Shown here one piece after another: positions 1 through 5,908 of a stretch of DNA of 8,091 nucleotides (its first letter is position 1; the number at the start of each line of letters is the position of its first letter). Source of the stretch: CAZECE01 sp964510525 (GTDB taxonomy: Bacteria > Pseudomonadota > Gammaproteobacteria > Pseudomonadales > JANQJO01). Location of the stretch: assembly GCA_964510525.1 (NCBI GenBank), contig CAZECE010000023.1, positions 1 to 8,091 on the forward strand. Direction: 5' to 3'. Under the pieces are notes generated by a model. That model worked only from the letters and a program-made list of their open reading frames with translations. It was not told the origin of the DNA and did not search any database. The position numbers and the translations under genes are program-made.

Positions 1-1236
1 TCTAGTTCGTGGATTTGCCTCTGCGGCTTTCCCATCCTCGACCTGTCCGACGACGGACTCTTGGTACAGCCGCAGCGCAGACTTGGTCTCCTCACCCGCA
101 TAATAACGAACTGTTGTGTCGATATCCTTATGCCCAAATACCCTACGCAAAACTTCATATTGGCCTGGATTTTCATCGAGAAAGACCTTTCCCATGACAT
201 GGCGCCATTGGTGGGCAGTTAGACGAACCCCAAGGTAATTTTCCGCTAGCTTTGCAATCTGCTGACTGAAATTGTTTTCGCTCTTGGCTCTGCCATTTTC
301 ACCGGGGAACAAGTGTTCATTTTCGCCCCGTAGCAAAGCGGGACGAAAGGTACTTACGTAGCGATGGACCAGCTTTGTTGCATGTTCCGGCAATTCAAAC
401 CGTAGTGGTTCGTGGTTTTTAACTTCGCCGCCGGGAAAGGTGATGCCAAGCCGTCCTGGTGAGGTGCACCAGTTCAGGTGACGTGTAAGGTGCAACTCTG
501 CCAAGTTTTTTGCTCGCATCGGAGCAAGCTGCAAAATCAGGATTGCAAGTGCCTTTTGATATCGGATTGCAAGCTTAGCCGTTGGCTGATTACGTCCATC
601 AGCGACCTGTTTTTTCCAGATCTTTTCGACCGCGTCCAACTCTTCGAACGGAAAGCGTTTCAACAATTTCACCAATTCTAGATTGTCGAATCTCCGCAAT
701 ACCTCCCTGTTCTTTTCAGTCATGCCGAACTGTTTGATTTTTACCGTACGTACAATTTTACGGAGTTCGTCGAGATGGCTTTCGTCCACTCGCAAATACC
801 TGAAGGCAATTTTGAACAAACCCTGCTCCATGTCCGACACAGACTTGCTGGCCTCGCTGTTGTGGCGCTGGGTGTGAAGATAGGTCAGTATGGAACGAAC
901 ATTCGAAACCTCGGTCAGTACCTGCAAATTGACAACGTTCGTGATGTCGAAGCCCGACTGCACCAACGCGGAAGCGGCTGCGTAGATCTGCTTTCTTCGA
1001 TAACTTACCGTCTTTGGCCGCAGTTCTGTTTCGTGAGCGTTTTCGTCAAAGAGGTCTGTTCTGGACAGATAGGAGCAGTAGGCATCTACATCCGCTGTGA
1101 AGCTCTTAGGAAAGTGATCGCGTGGTAGACCATACCCATTGCGATACTTAGGAACTTTGAGGGGAACAAGTTTGCTCGGATTGTTCGACGATGAATTTGA
1201 CCATGCTTTCATTGAGAGCATCGATCGCGGCTTCAT
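1..1236 (-). CDS. Tyrosine recombinase/integrase, C-terminal end beyond window edge
   Basis: Site-specific recombinase of the phage-integrase (tyrosine recombinase) superfamily, which cuts and rejoins DNA through a 3'-phosphotyrosine intermediate. The frame is open from a TAA at 1255-1257 to the left edge, giving 412 codons without a stop. Counting from the ATG at 1236, the catalytic set is complete: box I Arg241 (APMRAKNL), Lys273 (GGEVKNHEP), His342-x-x-Arg345-His346 (TAHQWRHV), His369 (VFGHKD) and nucleophile Tyr378 (DTTVRYYAG). The N-terminal GYGLPR..FPKSF segment resembles a group of integrases I recall from proteobacterial islands. About 35 residues already follow the Tyr, so the protein is nearly complete. 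The start is uncertain: ATGs at 1236, 1221 and 1212 all lack a good Shine-Dalgarno, and the first 30 or so residues overlap a small frame ending at 1148. It is probably the integration gene of the element that interrupts the neighbouring DJ-1/PfpI gene. Family is confident; target and element type are unknown. Confidence 0.9.
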   Translation of the reverse strand, partial: MKPRSMLSMKAWSNSSSNNPSKLVPLKVPKYRNGYGLPRDHFPKSFTADVDAYCSYLSRTDLFDENAHETELRPKTVSYRRKQIYAAASALVQSGFDITNVVNLQVLTEVSNVRSILTYLHTQRHNSEASKSVSDMEQGLFKIAFRYLRVDESHLDELRKIVRTVKIKQFGMTEKNREVLRRFDNLELVKLLKRFPFEELDAVEKIWKKQVADGRNQPTAKLAIRYQKALAILILQLAPMRAKNLAELHLTRHLNWCTSPGRLGITFPGGEVKNHEPLRFELPEHATKLVHRYVSTFRPALLRGENEHLFPGENGRAKSENNFSQQIAKLAENYLGVRLTAHQWRHVMGKVFLDENPGQYEVLRRVFGHKDIDTTVRYYAGEETKSALRLYQESVVGQVEDGKAAEANPRTR

Positions 1237-1342
1237 AGGGTGTAGCGACAAGCTTTAACTCAAGAGAATCGGTTTGGTATGAAGCCCGGAGATCGACAAG
1301 ATTCGAAACCAAGTTCGAAAACTTGCTTTCGAGTACGTCCAC
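1148..1342 (-). CDS. Small hypothetical protein overlapping the integrase start
   Basis: A 64-residue frame starting at GTG 1342, open back to a TAA at 1361-1363. It runs through the 5' end of the integrase gene in another frame, overlapping it by 89 bases if the integrase starts at 1236. I do not recognise it. The C-terminal half (ATPYEAAIDALNESMVKFIV) looks helical, and its codons look more gene-like than those of the integrase frame in the same stretch. This suggests that it, rather than the first 20-30 integrase residues, may be translated there. Only a weak AGG precedes the GTG. It could be a genuine small element gene translationally coupled to the integrase, the tail of a gene cut at the junction near 1390, or chance. 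No function can be assigned. Confidence 0.35.
   Translation of the reverse strand: MDVLESKFSNLVSNLVDLRASYQTDSLELKLVATPYEAAIDALNESMVKFIVEQSEQTCSPQSS
1297..1322. repeat. Two tandem 13-bp imperfect direct repeats near the element end
   Basis: CAAGATTCGAAAC (1297-1309) is followed directly by CAAGTTCGAAAAC (1310-1322). A third TTTCGA occurs at 1327-1332. The repeats lie between the element/pfpI junction and the integrase start. Head-to-tail repeats in this position can be recombinase arm sites or operator sites, but here that is inference. The same bases encode SNLVSNLV in the small reading frame, so the repeat could also be a coding repeat. Confidence 0.5.
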
Positions 1343-1365
1343 ATCAATTGACCTGGATTGTTAAG

Positions 1366-1389
1366 GAGCGCGCAAACAAGGCGCCGCTC
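1366..1389. repeat. GC-rich hairpin at the element/pfpI junction
   Basis: On the plus strand GAGC-GCGC (1366-1373) pairs with GCGC-(C)-GCTC (1381-1389): 8 bp with one bulged C and a 7-base loop, AAACAAG. It begins exactly where the DJ-1/PfpI gene loses resemblance to its family (about 1390), on the element side. It is therefore a candidate element terminus or recombination core site. No T-run follows on either strand, so it is unlikely to be an intrinsic terminator. Confidence 0.5.
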
Positions 1390-1921
1390 AGCACCCTGCT
1401 GCTTTAATTTGTCTTCTAATAAAAACGGCATCTGCTTTGTCATCTCAACCGCCGCTTCTTCTTCATTGGAAAATGCCGTTACTTTTTTACCTTTTACAAA
1501 GGCTTCATCCTCAATCGTAACGTCCACCAAAGCCGCTGGCCCATGACACACAGCCCCAATGGGTTTACCCGCTACCGCAAATTCTTGCACCAAGCGTTGC
1601 ACATGAGGGTTATCGGGTAAATCAAACATAGTGCCATGCCCGCCTGGGAAAAACAGGGCGTCGAACATGTCGGCTTTGATGTTGTCGTTCAGCTTAAGCG
1701 TATTGGCTAACTCCACTTCCGCATCGCCATAGCCTTCACTGGGATCCAAATCTTCTAAACTTCTAGGGTCAATCGGCGCTTGCCCTCCTTCTGGGCTTGC
1801 GACCACCACCAAAAAATTCTGTACTCGAAAGTAAATAAATGGGTCTGCAAATTCATCAAACCAGATGCCGGTGGTGTAATTGTCATTAATCTGGCCTGCA
1901 CTGGTGACGACAACCAAGACT

Positions 1922-1975
1922 GACTTTTCTGGCAATGCCGACTCTCCTAGCAAAACCGACTCTCCTGGCAATACC
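1922..1975. repeat. Three tandem 18-bp units coding for a hexapeptide repeat
   Basis: GACTTTTCTGGCAATGCC (1922-1939), GACTCTCCTAGCAAAACC (1940-1957) and GACTCTCCTGGCAATACC (1958-1975) are in phase with the DJ-1/PfpI gene. On the minus strand they encode VLPGES, VLLGES and ALPEKS in the N-terminal extension. A more degraded fourth copy may begin at 1976. The length is a multiple of three, so changes in copy number would keep the frame. Confidence 0.8.
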
Positions 1976-2082
1976 GGCTTTTCTGACGGCGCTTGCTCTG
2001 AGGGATCACTGTTTGACCCATTGTTTGAGTCAGTGCTTGATTCGCTCATTCAAAATTCCTTTTTTGAATACAGGTTAGACTT

Positions 2083-3603
2083 TTAGACTTTGCGATCTAG
2101 GTTTCGATACGCTAAGGCTTCGGTAATATGGGGCGCGGCAATCCGCTCGCTCTGATTGAGATCGGCAATGGTGCGCGCCAACTTTAGCACACGATGAGAC
2201 GCCCGTGCGGACAGCTGCATTTTCTCCAGCGCTTTTTGTAAAAAGTCCGCATCGTTTTTTTGCAACACGCAGTGCTCGCGAATCCCGGCCACCGACAAAT
2301 GCGCATTGACCCCGCTCTGTCGTTGCCATTGCCACTCACGAGCGGCCATCACTCGCGCACGCACGGTTTCGCTGGATTCGCCTTTATGAGCATCCAGTAA
2401 CACCTTCCTTTCAACCGGATTGACCTCGATATGCATATCAATACGATCCAACAACGGCCCCGACAAACGACTGCGGTAACGCCTGACTTGCTCTTGGGAA
2501 CACTGACATCGCGGTTGCTTGGTGATTTCATTGATGGAACCCAAATAACCACAGGGACAAGGGTTCATGGCGGCCACCAGCTGAATGCGCGCTGGGTAGG
2601 TTATTTGCTGCGCGGCTCGAGAGATCACCACTTCACCCGACTCCAAGGGTTCCCGCAACACCTCAAGGACTCGCCGTCCAAATTCCGGCAGTTCATCCAA
2701 AAAAAGCACACCATTATGCGCCAATGAAATCTCGCCAGGCTTGGGAATACTGCCGCCACCAACCAACGCAACCGCAGACGCCGTATGGTGAGGCGCTCTA
2801 AAAGGCGGCACCCAAAATTTTCCACGCCGCCCCTGCTGAGACGATACCGAATAAACCGCCGCCACAGACATGGCCTGCTTATTCGTTAACGGCGGCAAAA
2901 TACCCGGTAACCGAGACGCCAACATAGTTTTACCCGACCCCGGTGGCCCATACATCAACAAACTGTGACCGCCAGCCGCAGCAATCTCTAACGCTCTTCG
3001 CGCCATGACTTGCCCCACCACATCCGTTAAATCAGGCACGTCGTCAGGTAATGATTTCTCTTTTGCACTGACCTCCTGACACCCAATCTCCACCGACCCT
3101 TGTAAAAAACCACATATTTGAGCCAAGGTTTCAATCGGCCGTACTTTGACAGCTTCTGGCAATGCCGCTTCTTCCGCATTAGCGGCCGGCACCCATATTT
3201 CTCGTCCCAACTCAGATGCTTTAATTGCAGCAGGCAATACACCGGAAACCGGCCTTAACTCACCCGATAACGCCAACTCACCCAACACTTCAGTGGCACT
3301 CAAGTTTTTTTCTTCAATTTGGCCACTGGCCACCAAAATACCGAGTGCTATGGGCAAATCATAGCGGCCACCTTCTTTTGGCAAATCCGCGGGCGCCAAA
3401 TTCACGATGATTTTGCGTGCAGGAAATTCAAATTGCGAATTCACGATCGCGCTTTTAACCCGCTCCTTGCTTTCTTTCACAGCGGTTTCCGGCATACCCA
3501 CGATCGACATGCCGGGCAAGCCATTCAAAATATGCACTTCAACCACAACGGCCGGTGCTTGAACACCCAGTTTTGCTCTGGTTTTGATTACGGCTAAGGA
3601 CAC
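2083..3603 (-). CDS. comM: YifB/ComM family Mg-chelatase-like AAA+ ATPase
   Basis: A 506-residue cytoplasmic AAA+ protein of the YifB/ComM family, full length. In naturally competent species ComM is a hexameric branch-migration helicase that helps integrate incoming single-stranded DNA during transformation; its role elsewhere is less clear. The N-terminal Lon-S16-like/ChlI domain (about 1-170) includes GLPGMSIVGMPETAVKESKERV. The AAA+ module has Walker A GPPGSGKT (219-226), Walker B GVLFLDELPEF (298-308) and a probable arginine finger in SGPLLDRID (Arg387). A four-cysteine set, CPC (349-351) and CQC (366-368), is typical of this family and may bind zinc. The C-terminal Mg-chelatase domain ends at RNLDRKV. 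The start is GTG, supported by GGAG eight bases upstream (3612-3615). It lies 18 bases after ubiK and 33 before the DJ-1/PfpI gene, on the same strand, so probably one operon. The window does not show whether the host is competent. Confidence 0.95.
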   Translation of the reverse strand: MSLAVIKTRAKLGVQAPAVVVEVHILNGLPGMSIVGMPETAVKESKERVKSAIVNSQFEFPARKIIVNLAPADLPKEGGRYDLPIALGILVASGQIEEKNLSATEVLGELALSGELRPVSGVLPAAIKASELGREIWVPAANAEEAALPEAVKVRPIETLAQICGFLQGSVEIGCQEVSAKEKSLPDDVPDLTDVVGQVMARRALEIAAAGGHSLLMYGPPGSGKTMLASRLPGILPPLTNKQAMSVAAVYSVSSQQGRRGKFWVPPFRAPHHTASAVALVGGGSIPKPGEISLAHNGVLFLDELPEFGRRVLEVLREPLESGEVVISRAAQQITYPARIQLVAAMNPCPCGYLGSINEITKQPRCQCSQEQVRRYRSRLSGPLLDRIDMHIEVNPVERKVLLDAHKGESSETVRARVMAAREWQWQRQSGVNAHLSVAGIREHCVLQKNDADFLQKALEKMQLSARASHRVLKLARTIADLNQSERIAAPHITEALAYRNLDRKV

Positions 3604-3621
3604 GTTGGCAACTCCACTGAA

Positions 3622-3882
3622 TTAATTAGCTGATTGACTGGGCTCAGATTCCAGTTTTGCTAGCCTAGATTCCAACTCGGTCAGCTTTGCACGAGTTTTT
3701 GCCAATACATTCGTTTGGATCTCAAATTCTTCTCGGGACATAACATCCATACGGTTGAGCGCTTCTTTAAAAACCACTCTAAGATTCTGCTTGAGTTCAG
3801 AGCTGACCACCTGAGAACCTTCTGATAACAGCCCATCTAATTTTGTTAGGCTGCTTTGAACAAAGTCATCGACCTTCACCAT
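3622..3882 (-). CDS. ubiK: UbiK accessory factor for ubiquinone biosynthesis (BMFP/YqiC family)
   Basis: A small 86-residue protein of the YqiC/BMFP family. UbiK assists aerobic ubiquinone biosynthesis by binding UbiJ in the soluble Ubi complex, and family members also have membrane-fusogenic activity in vitro. The C-terminal half (RMDVMSREEFEIQTNVLAKTR followed by LTELESRLAKLE) is the family hallmark and forms a coiled coil. The N-terminal half is a predicted amphipathic helix region. I chose the ATG at 3882: GGGGAG (3892-3897) lies nine bases upstream, and the resulting MVKVDDFVQSS fits the normal N-terminus. A longer frame from a TTG at 3921 would add 13 unlikely residues. It is the first gene of the minus-strand run leading into comM. 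Its leader contains the NtrC-type operator assigned to glnK. Confidence 0.93.
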   Translation of the reverse strand: MVKVDDFVQSSLTKLDGLLSEGSQVVSSELKQNLRVVFKEALNRMDVMSREEFEIQTNVLAKTRAKLTELESRLAKLESEPSQSAN

Positions 3883-3891
3883 GCCAACAGT

Positions 3892-3897
3892 CTCCCC
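3892..3897 (-). promoter_or_regulatory. Ribosome binding site that decides the ubiK start
   Basis: GGGGAG on the minus strand, nine bases before the ATG at 3882. The upstream alternative TTG at 3921 has nothing comparable. Confidence 0.75.
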
Positions 3898-3912
3898 AAT
3901 AAAGCGCGCAAC

Positions 3913-3927
3913 GCACCCCAATGGTGC
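3913..3927. promoter_or_regulatory. NtrC binding site (enhancer for glnK-amtB)
   Basis: GCACCCCAATGGTGC is a perfect inverted repeat GCACC-N5-GGTGC and matches the established NtrC (GlnG) operator consensus. It is upstream of glnK-amtB, a classic NtrC/sigma-54 target. Its centre is about 84 bases before the start predicted for the sigma-54-like element at 3978-3992, and about 229 before the sigma-70-like start, both within enhancer range. It also overlaps the likely transcription start of ubiK on the other strand. I found no clear second operator. Confidence 0.7.
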
Positions 3928-3930
3928 TTA

Positions 3931-3958
3931 ATTATTAAAAACCTTAATGAATAGCCAA
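3931..3958 (-). promoter_or_regulatory. Possible sigma-70 promoter of the ubiK-comM run
   Basis: On the minus strand, TTGGCT (3953-3958) and AATAAT (3931-3936) are separated by 16 bases. Both boxes are partial matches. Transcription would begin near 3924, about 40 bases before the ubiK ATG and within the NtrC operator. Confidence 0.35.
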
Positions 3959-3977
3959 ACTATACTCGCATTGGTAA

Positions 3978-3992
3978 CGGCATAAAAGCTGC
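3978..3992 (+). promoter_or_regulatory. Possible sigma-54 promoter of glnK-amtB
   Basis: CGGCATAAAAGCTGC keeps the two invariant sigma-54 elements, GG (3979-3980) and GC (3991-3992), at the required spacing of ten bases. It also matches CA after GG and TGC at -12. Four consensus positions differ, so on its own it is weak. The perfect NtrC site just upstream raises its likelihood. Transcription would start near 4004, leaving a leader of about 175 bases. Confidence 0.4.
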
Positions 3993-4114
3993 TTAACTAA
4001 CTTAGCTGAAGCCAGCTGTTTGAAATGCCTCAGATTGCAAACCAAAACACACATGACAAGTCGTTTGACGATTAATCAACATTGGTCTTGAATAACTTAT
4101 CAGTTGTTTTATGC

Positions 4115-4142
4115 TTGGAAGGCAGTTTGATCAAGCTATAAA
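4115..4142 (+). promoter_or_regulatory. Possible sigma-70 promoter close to glnK
   Basis: TTGGAA (4115-4120), then 16 bases, then TATAAA (4137-4142): four and five of six matches to TTGACA and TATAAT. The same stretch reads TTGGAAGG-N4-TTGA, a sigma-54-like element with GG at -24 but GA in place of the invariant GC at -12. The sigma-70 reading is therefore favoured. It could give basal glnK-amtB expression beside an NtrC-dependent promoter. Confidence 0.4.
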
Positions 4143-4179
4143 AAGCTGTAATACCCACTCATCGAAGGAGACCCTATAG

Positions 4180-4518
4180 ATGAAACTTGTTGTAGCCATT
4201 ATCAAGCCTTTCAAACTTGATGATGTTCGTGAATCCCTGTCTGAAATTGGTATTCAAGGCATCACGGTTAGTGAGGTAAAAGGGTTTGGTCGCCAAAAAG
4301 GTCACACCGAACTGTATCGAGGCGCGGAATATGTTGTCGATTTTTTACCTAAAGTCAAAATCGAGATCGCCTGTTCTGATTCCATGCTCGATGCGGTTAT
4401 TGAAGCCATCACCAAAGCCGCCAATACCGGCAAAATTGGGGACGGTAAAATTTTCGTCACGCCGATGGAACAAGCCATTCGCATTCGTACCGGAGAAACC
4501 GGCACAGACGCTATTTAA
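4180..4518 (+). CDS. glnK: Nitrogen regulatory PII protein GlnK
   Basis: A 112-residue PII signal transducer, the usual family length. It is a cytoplasmic trimer that senses 2-oxoglutarate and ATP/ADP. In enterobacteria it is uridylylated under nitrogen limitation and, when deuridylylated, plugs AmtB. Visible features: MKLVVAIIKPFKLDDVR at the N-terminus; the T-loop with the uridylylation tyrosine Tyr51 in ELYRGAEYVVDFLPK; the B-loop nucleotide-binding segment TGKIGDGKIFV (about 82-92); and the C-terminal RIRTGETG. The start has AAGGAG at 4165-4170, nine bases upstream. Sequence alone does not cleanly separate GlnK from GlnB. I call it GlnK because amtB follows 48 bases later on the same strand, the conserved glnK-amtB pair. 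An NtrC operator lies upstream. Confidence 0.96.
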   Translation: MKLVVAIIKPFKLDDVRESLSEIGIQGITVSEVKGFGRQKGHTELYRGAEYVVDFLPKVKIEIACSDSMLDAVIEAITKAANTGKIGDGKIFVTPMEQAIRIRTGETGTDAI

Positions 4519-4550
4519 CGGCTTACGCTTCATCGCATCCGTTCCATTCC

Positions 4551-4557
4551 AAGGAGG
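4551..4557 (+). promoter_or_regulatory. Strong ribosome binding site for a TTG start of amtB
   Basis: AAGGAGG, nearly a full anti-Shine-Dalgarno match, lies nine bases before TTG 4567. No in-frame ATG or GTG is suitably placed nearby, so the site fixes a TTG start. Confidence 0.8.
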
Positions 4558-4566
4558 GAATATCAA

Positions 4567-5814
4567 TTGGACATTGCACAATTAGCCTATGCGCTAGACA
4601 CCTTTTACTTTCTCGTGACCGGGGCCATGGTCATGTTAATGGCAGCAGGTTTTGCCATGCTCGAAGCCGGCCTCGTTCGTTCCAAAAACACCGCGGAAAT
4701 CCTCTGTAAAAACGTCGCCCTGTACGCCATTGCTTGTACGATGTATTTATTGGTGGGTTACCACATCATGTACAGTTCTGGTGAGGCCAGCGCTTGGATC
4801 CCAAGCTTAGGTGGCTTGCTGGGCGATGAAAATACCGTAGATGCTGTTGTAGCCGGTGGTGATGATGCCCCCTACTATTCAGGTCGTGCGGATTTCTTCT
4901 TTCAAGTGGTGTTTGTTGCCACCGCCATGTCCATCGTCTCCGGTGCCGTTGCTGAGCGGATGAAGCTCTGGGCGTTCTTACTGTTTGCGATCGTCATGAC
5001 CGGCTTCATCTACCCTATCCAAGGTTTCTGGAAATGGGGCGGTGGCGGCCTTGATCAATTAGGCTTCCAAGACTTTGCGGGTTCTGGCGTGGTTCACTTA
5101 GCGGGTGCCTGCGCTGCATTGGCTGGCGTCCTGTTGTTGGGTCCTCGTAAAGGCAAATACGGTTCCAATGGTGAGATCAACGCCATCCCCGGTGCCAACA
5201 TCCCACTGACCGCATTAGGCATGTTCTTACTGTGGTTTGGCTGGTTTGGCTTTAACGGTGGCTCTGAATTGATGATTTCCAATGTCGATGAAGCCAACGC
5301 TGTTGCTCAAATCTTTGTCAACACCAATGCGGCGGCCGCTGGTGGTGTGATTGCGGCACTGCTTGTCTCACGCATCCTGTTCAAAACCACGGACGTCACC
5401 ATGGTCATGAACGGCGCGTTAGCCGGCCTCGTCGCTATCACCGCCGAACCTTTAGCGCCCAGCGCGTTGTTAAGCACCTTGATCGGCGCCGTTGGTGGCT
5501 CCATCGTGGTCTTCTCCATCTTGACCTTGGATCGATTCAAAATCGACGATCCTGTGGGCGCCATCTCAGTCCACGGCGTGGTTGGCATGTTCGGCTTGCT
5601 GGCAGTCCCTCTCTCAAACGAAGACGCTACCCTCACCGGTCAGCTGATTGGTTTGATCGTCATTTTAGGTTGGGTATTCACCGCCAGCATCATTGCCTGG
5701 TTGGTGATTAAATCCATTGTTGGCTTACGCGTGTCTGAAGAAGAAGAGTTCGAAGGCATGGATTTGGTCGACTGTGGCCTGGAGGCTTACCCCGAATTTG
5801 GTCGCGGTAAATAA
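4567..5814 (+). CDS. amtB: Ammonium transporter AmtB
   Basis: A 415-residue Amt/MEP/Rh family ammonium channel of the inner membrane, expected to be a trimer with 11 transmembrane helices per subunit; the many hydrophobic segments fit. Conserved pore residues are present: the twin histidines His177 (GVVHLAG) and His336 (SVHGVVGMFG), Asp169 (FQDFAGSG) near the recruitment site, the Phe-rich ADFFFQVVF segment (gate region), and Trp226/Phe229 in GWFGFNGGS. GlnK is expected to dock on the cytoplasmic face. The C-terminal tail GLRVSEEEEFEGMDLVDCGLEAYPEF is the regulatory region, with Cys-Gly where many relatives have His-Gly. No cleavable signal peptide is apparent: the protein begins directly with YALDTFYFLVTGAMVM. 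The start codon is TTG. It is the second gene of the glnK operon and is followed by a strong terminator. Confidence 0.97.
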   Translation: MDIAQLAYALDTFYFLVTGAMVMLMAAGFAMLEAGLVRSKNTAEILCKNVALYAIACTMYLLVGYHIMYSSGEASAWIPSLGGLLGDENTVDAVVAGGDDAPYYSGRADFFFQVVFVATAMSIVSGAVAERMKLWAFLLFAIVMTGFIYPIQGFWKWGGGGLDQLGFQDFAGSGVVHLAGACAALAGVLLLGPRKGKYGSNGEINAIPGANIPLTALGMFLLWFGWFGFNGGSELMISNVDEANAVAQIFVNTNAAAAGGVIAALLVSRILFKTTDVTMVMNGALAGLVAITAEPLAPSALLSTLIGAVGGSIVVFSILTLDRFKIDDPVGAISVHGVVGMFGLLAVPLSNEDATLTGQLIGLIVILGWVFTASIIAWLVIKSIVGLRVSEEEEFEGMDLVDCGLEAYPEFGRGK

Positions 5815-5833
5815 CCTCCTGATACCCTCTCAT

Positions 5834-5880
5834 TCACTGCGCTATTCAACCTCAGTTTGCATAGCGCAGTGATTGTTTTT
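5834..5880 (+). terminator. Intrinsic terminator after amtB
   Basis: TCACTGCGCTAT (5834-5845) pairs perfectly with ATAGCGCAGTGA (5861-5872): a 12-bp stem, 15-base loop, then TTGTTTTT. It lies 19 bases after the amtB stop. On the minus strand no T-run follows the stem, so it should act mainly on glnK-amtB and at most weakly on the convergent speE. Confidence 0.88.
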
Positions 5881-5908
5881 AAAACCTCTTACCCCTACTA
5901 AACCCTTC

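Larger units (their letters stand above)
1255..2049 (-). pseudogene. DJ-1/PfpI family (type 1 glutamine amidotransferase-like) gene, 3' end replaced
   Basis: The 264-residue frame belongs to the DJ-1/PfpI superfamily (Hsp31/YajL-like hydrolases, glyoxalases and chaperones). Residues 43-220 fit: VLVVVTSAGQI, GIWFDEFADP (Glu66 in the usual acidic position), ASPEGGQAPIDP, FFPGGHGTMFDL, and the nucleophile elbow AVCHGPAAL with Cys168-His169. After MPFLLEDKLKQQGA (to residue 220, base 1390) the family normally continues with a strand and a conserved TGQNPxS segment. Here it is replaced by about 44 unrelated residues up to a stop at 1255, inside element DNA. The 3' end was therefore probably lost on insertion, and the product may be unstable or inactive. 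Residues 1-42 are a low-complexity, Ser/Glu-rich extension with hexapeptide repeats. The ATG at 2049 is supported by AAGGA seven bases upstream. The gene starts 33 bases after comM and is probably co-transcribed with it. The family is sure; the substrate is unknown. Confidence 0.85.

Noticed and set aside
9..1128. Several plus-strand frames of 60-117 residues in the first 1.1 kb
   Set aside because: They lie opposite the integrase frame, which has a complete catalytic motif set. Their translations show no family motifs.
1366..1389. Hairpin as an intrinsic terminator of the truncated gene
   Set aside because: No run of T follows the stem on either strand.
1355..1395. Integron attC-like site suggested by GTTAAGG next to a hairpin
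   Set aside because: The core GTTRRRY/RYYYAAC pair is not satisfied (GTTAAGG ends in G), there is no matching second core, and no integron integrase is visible.
2075..3597. Shadow frames on both strands within comM
   Set aside because: The comM frame is unbroken with all AAA+ and Mg-chelatase motifs. The other frames have no recognisable domains or start signals.
3622..3921. Longer ubiK reading from TTG 3921
   Set aside because: The added 13 residues do not resemble the family, and the strong GGGGAG sits correctly for the ATG at 3882.
4286..5636. Frames overlapping glnK and amtB in other phases
   Set aside because: They are fully covered by clearly identified genes in a different frame, and their sequences show no independent support.
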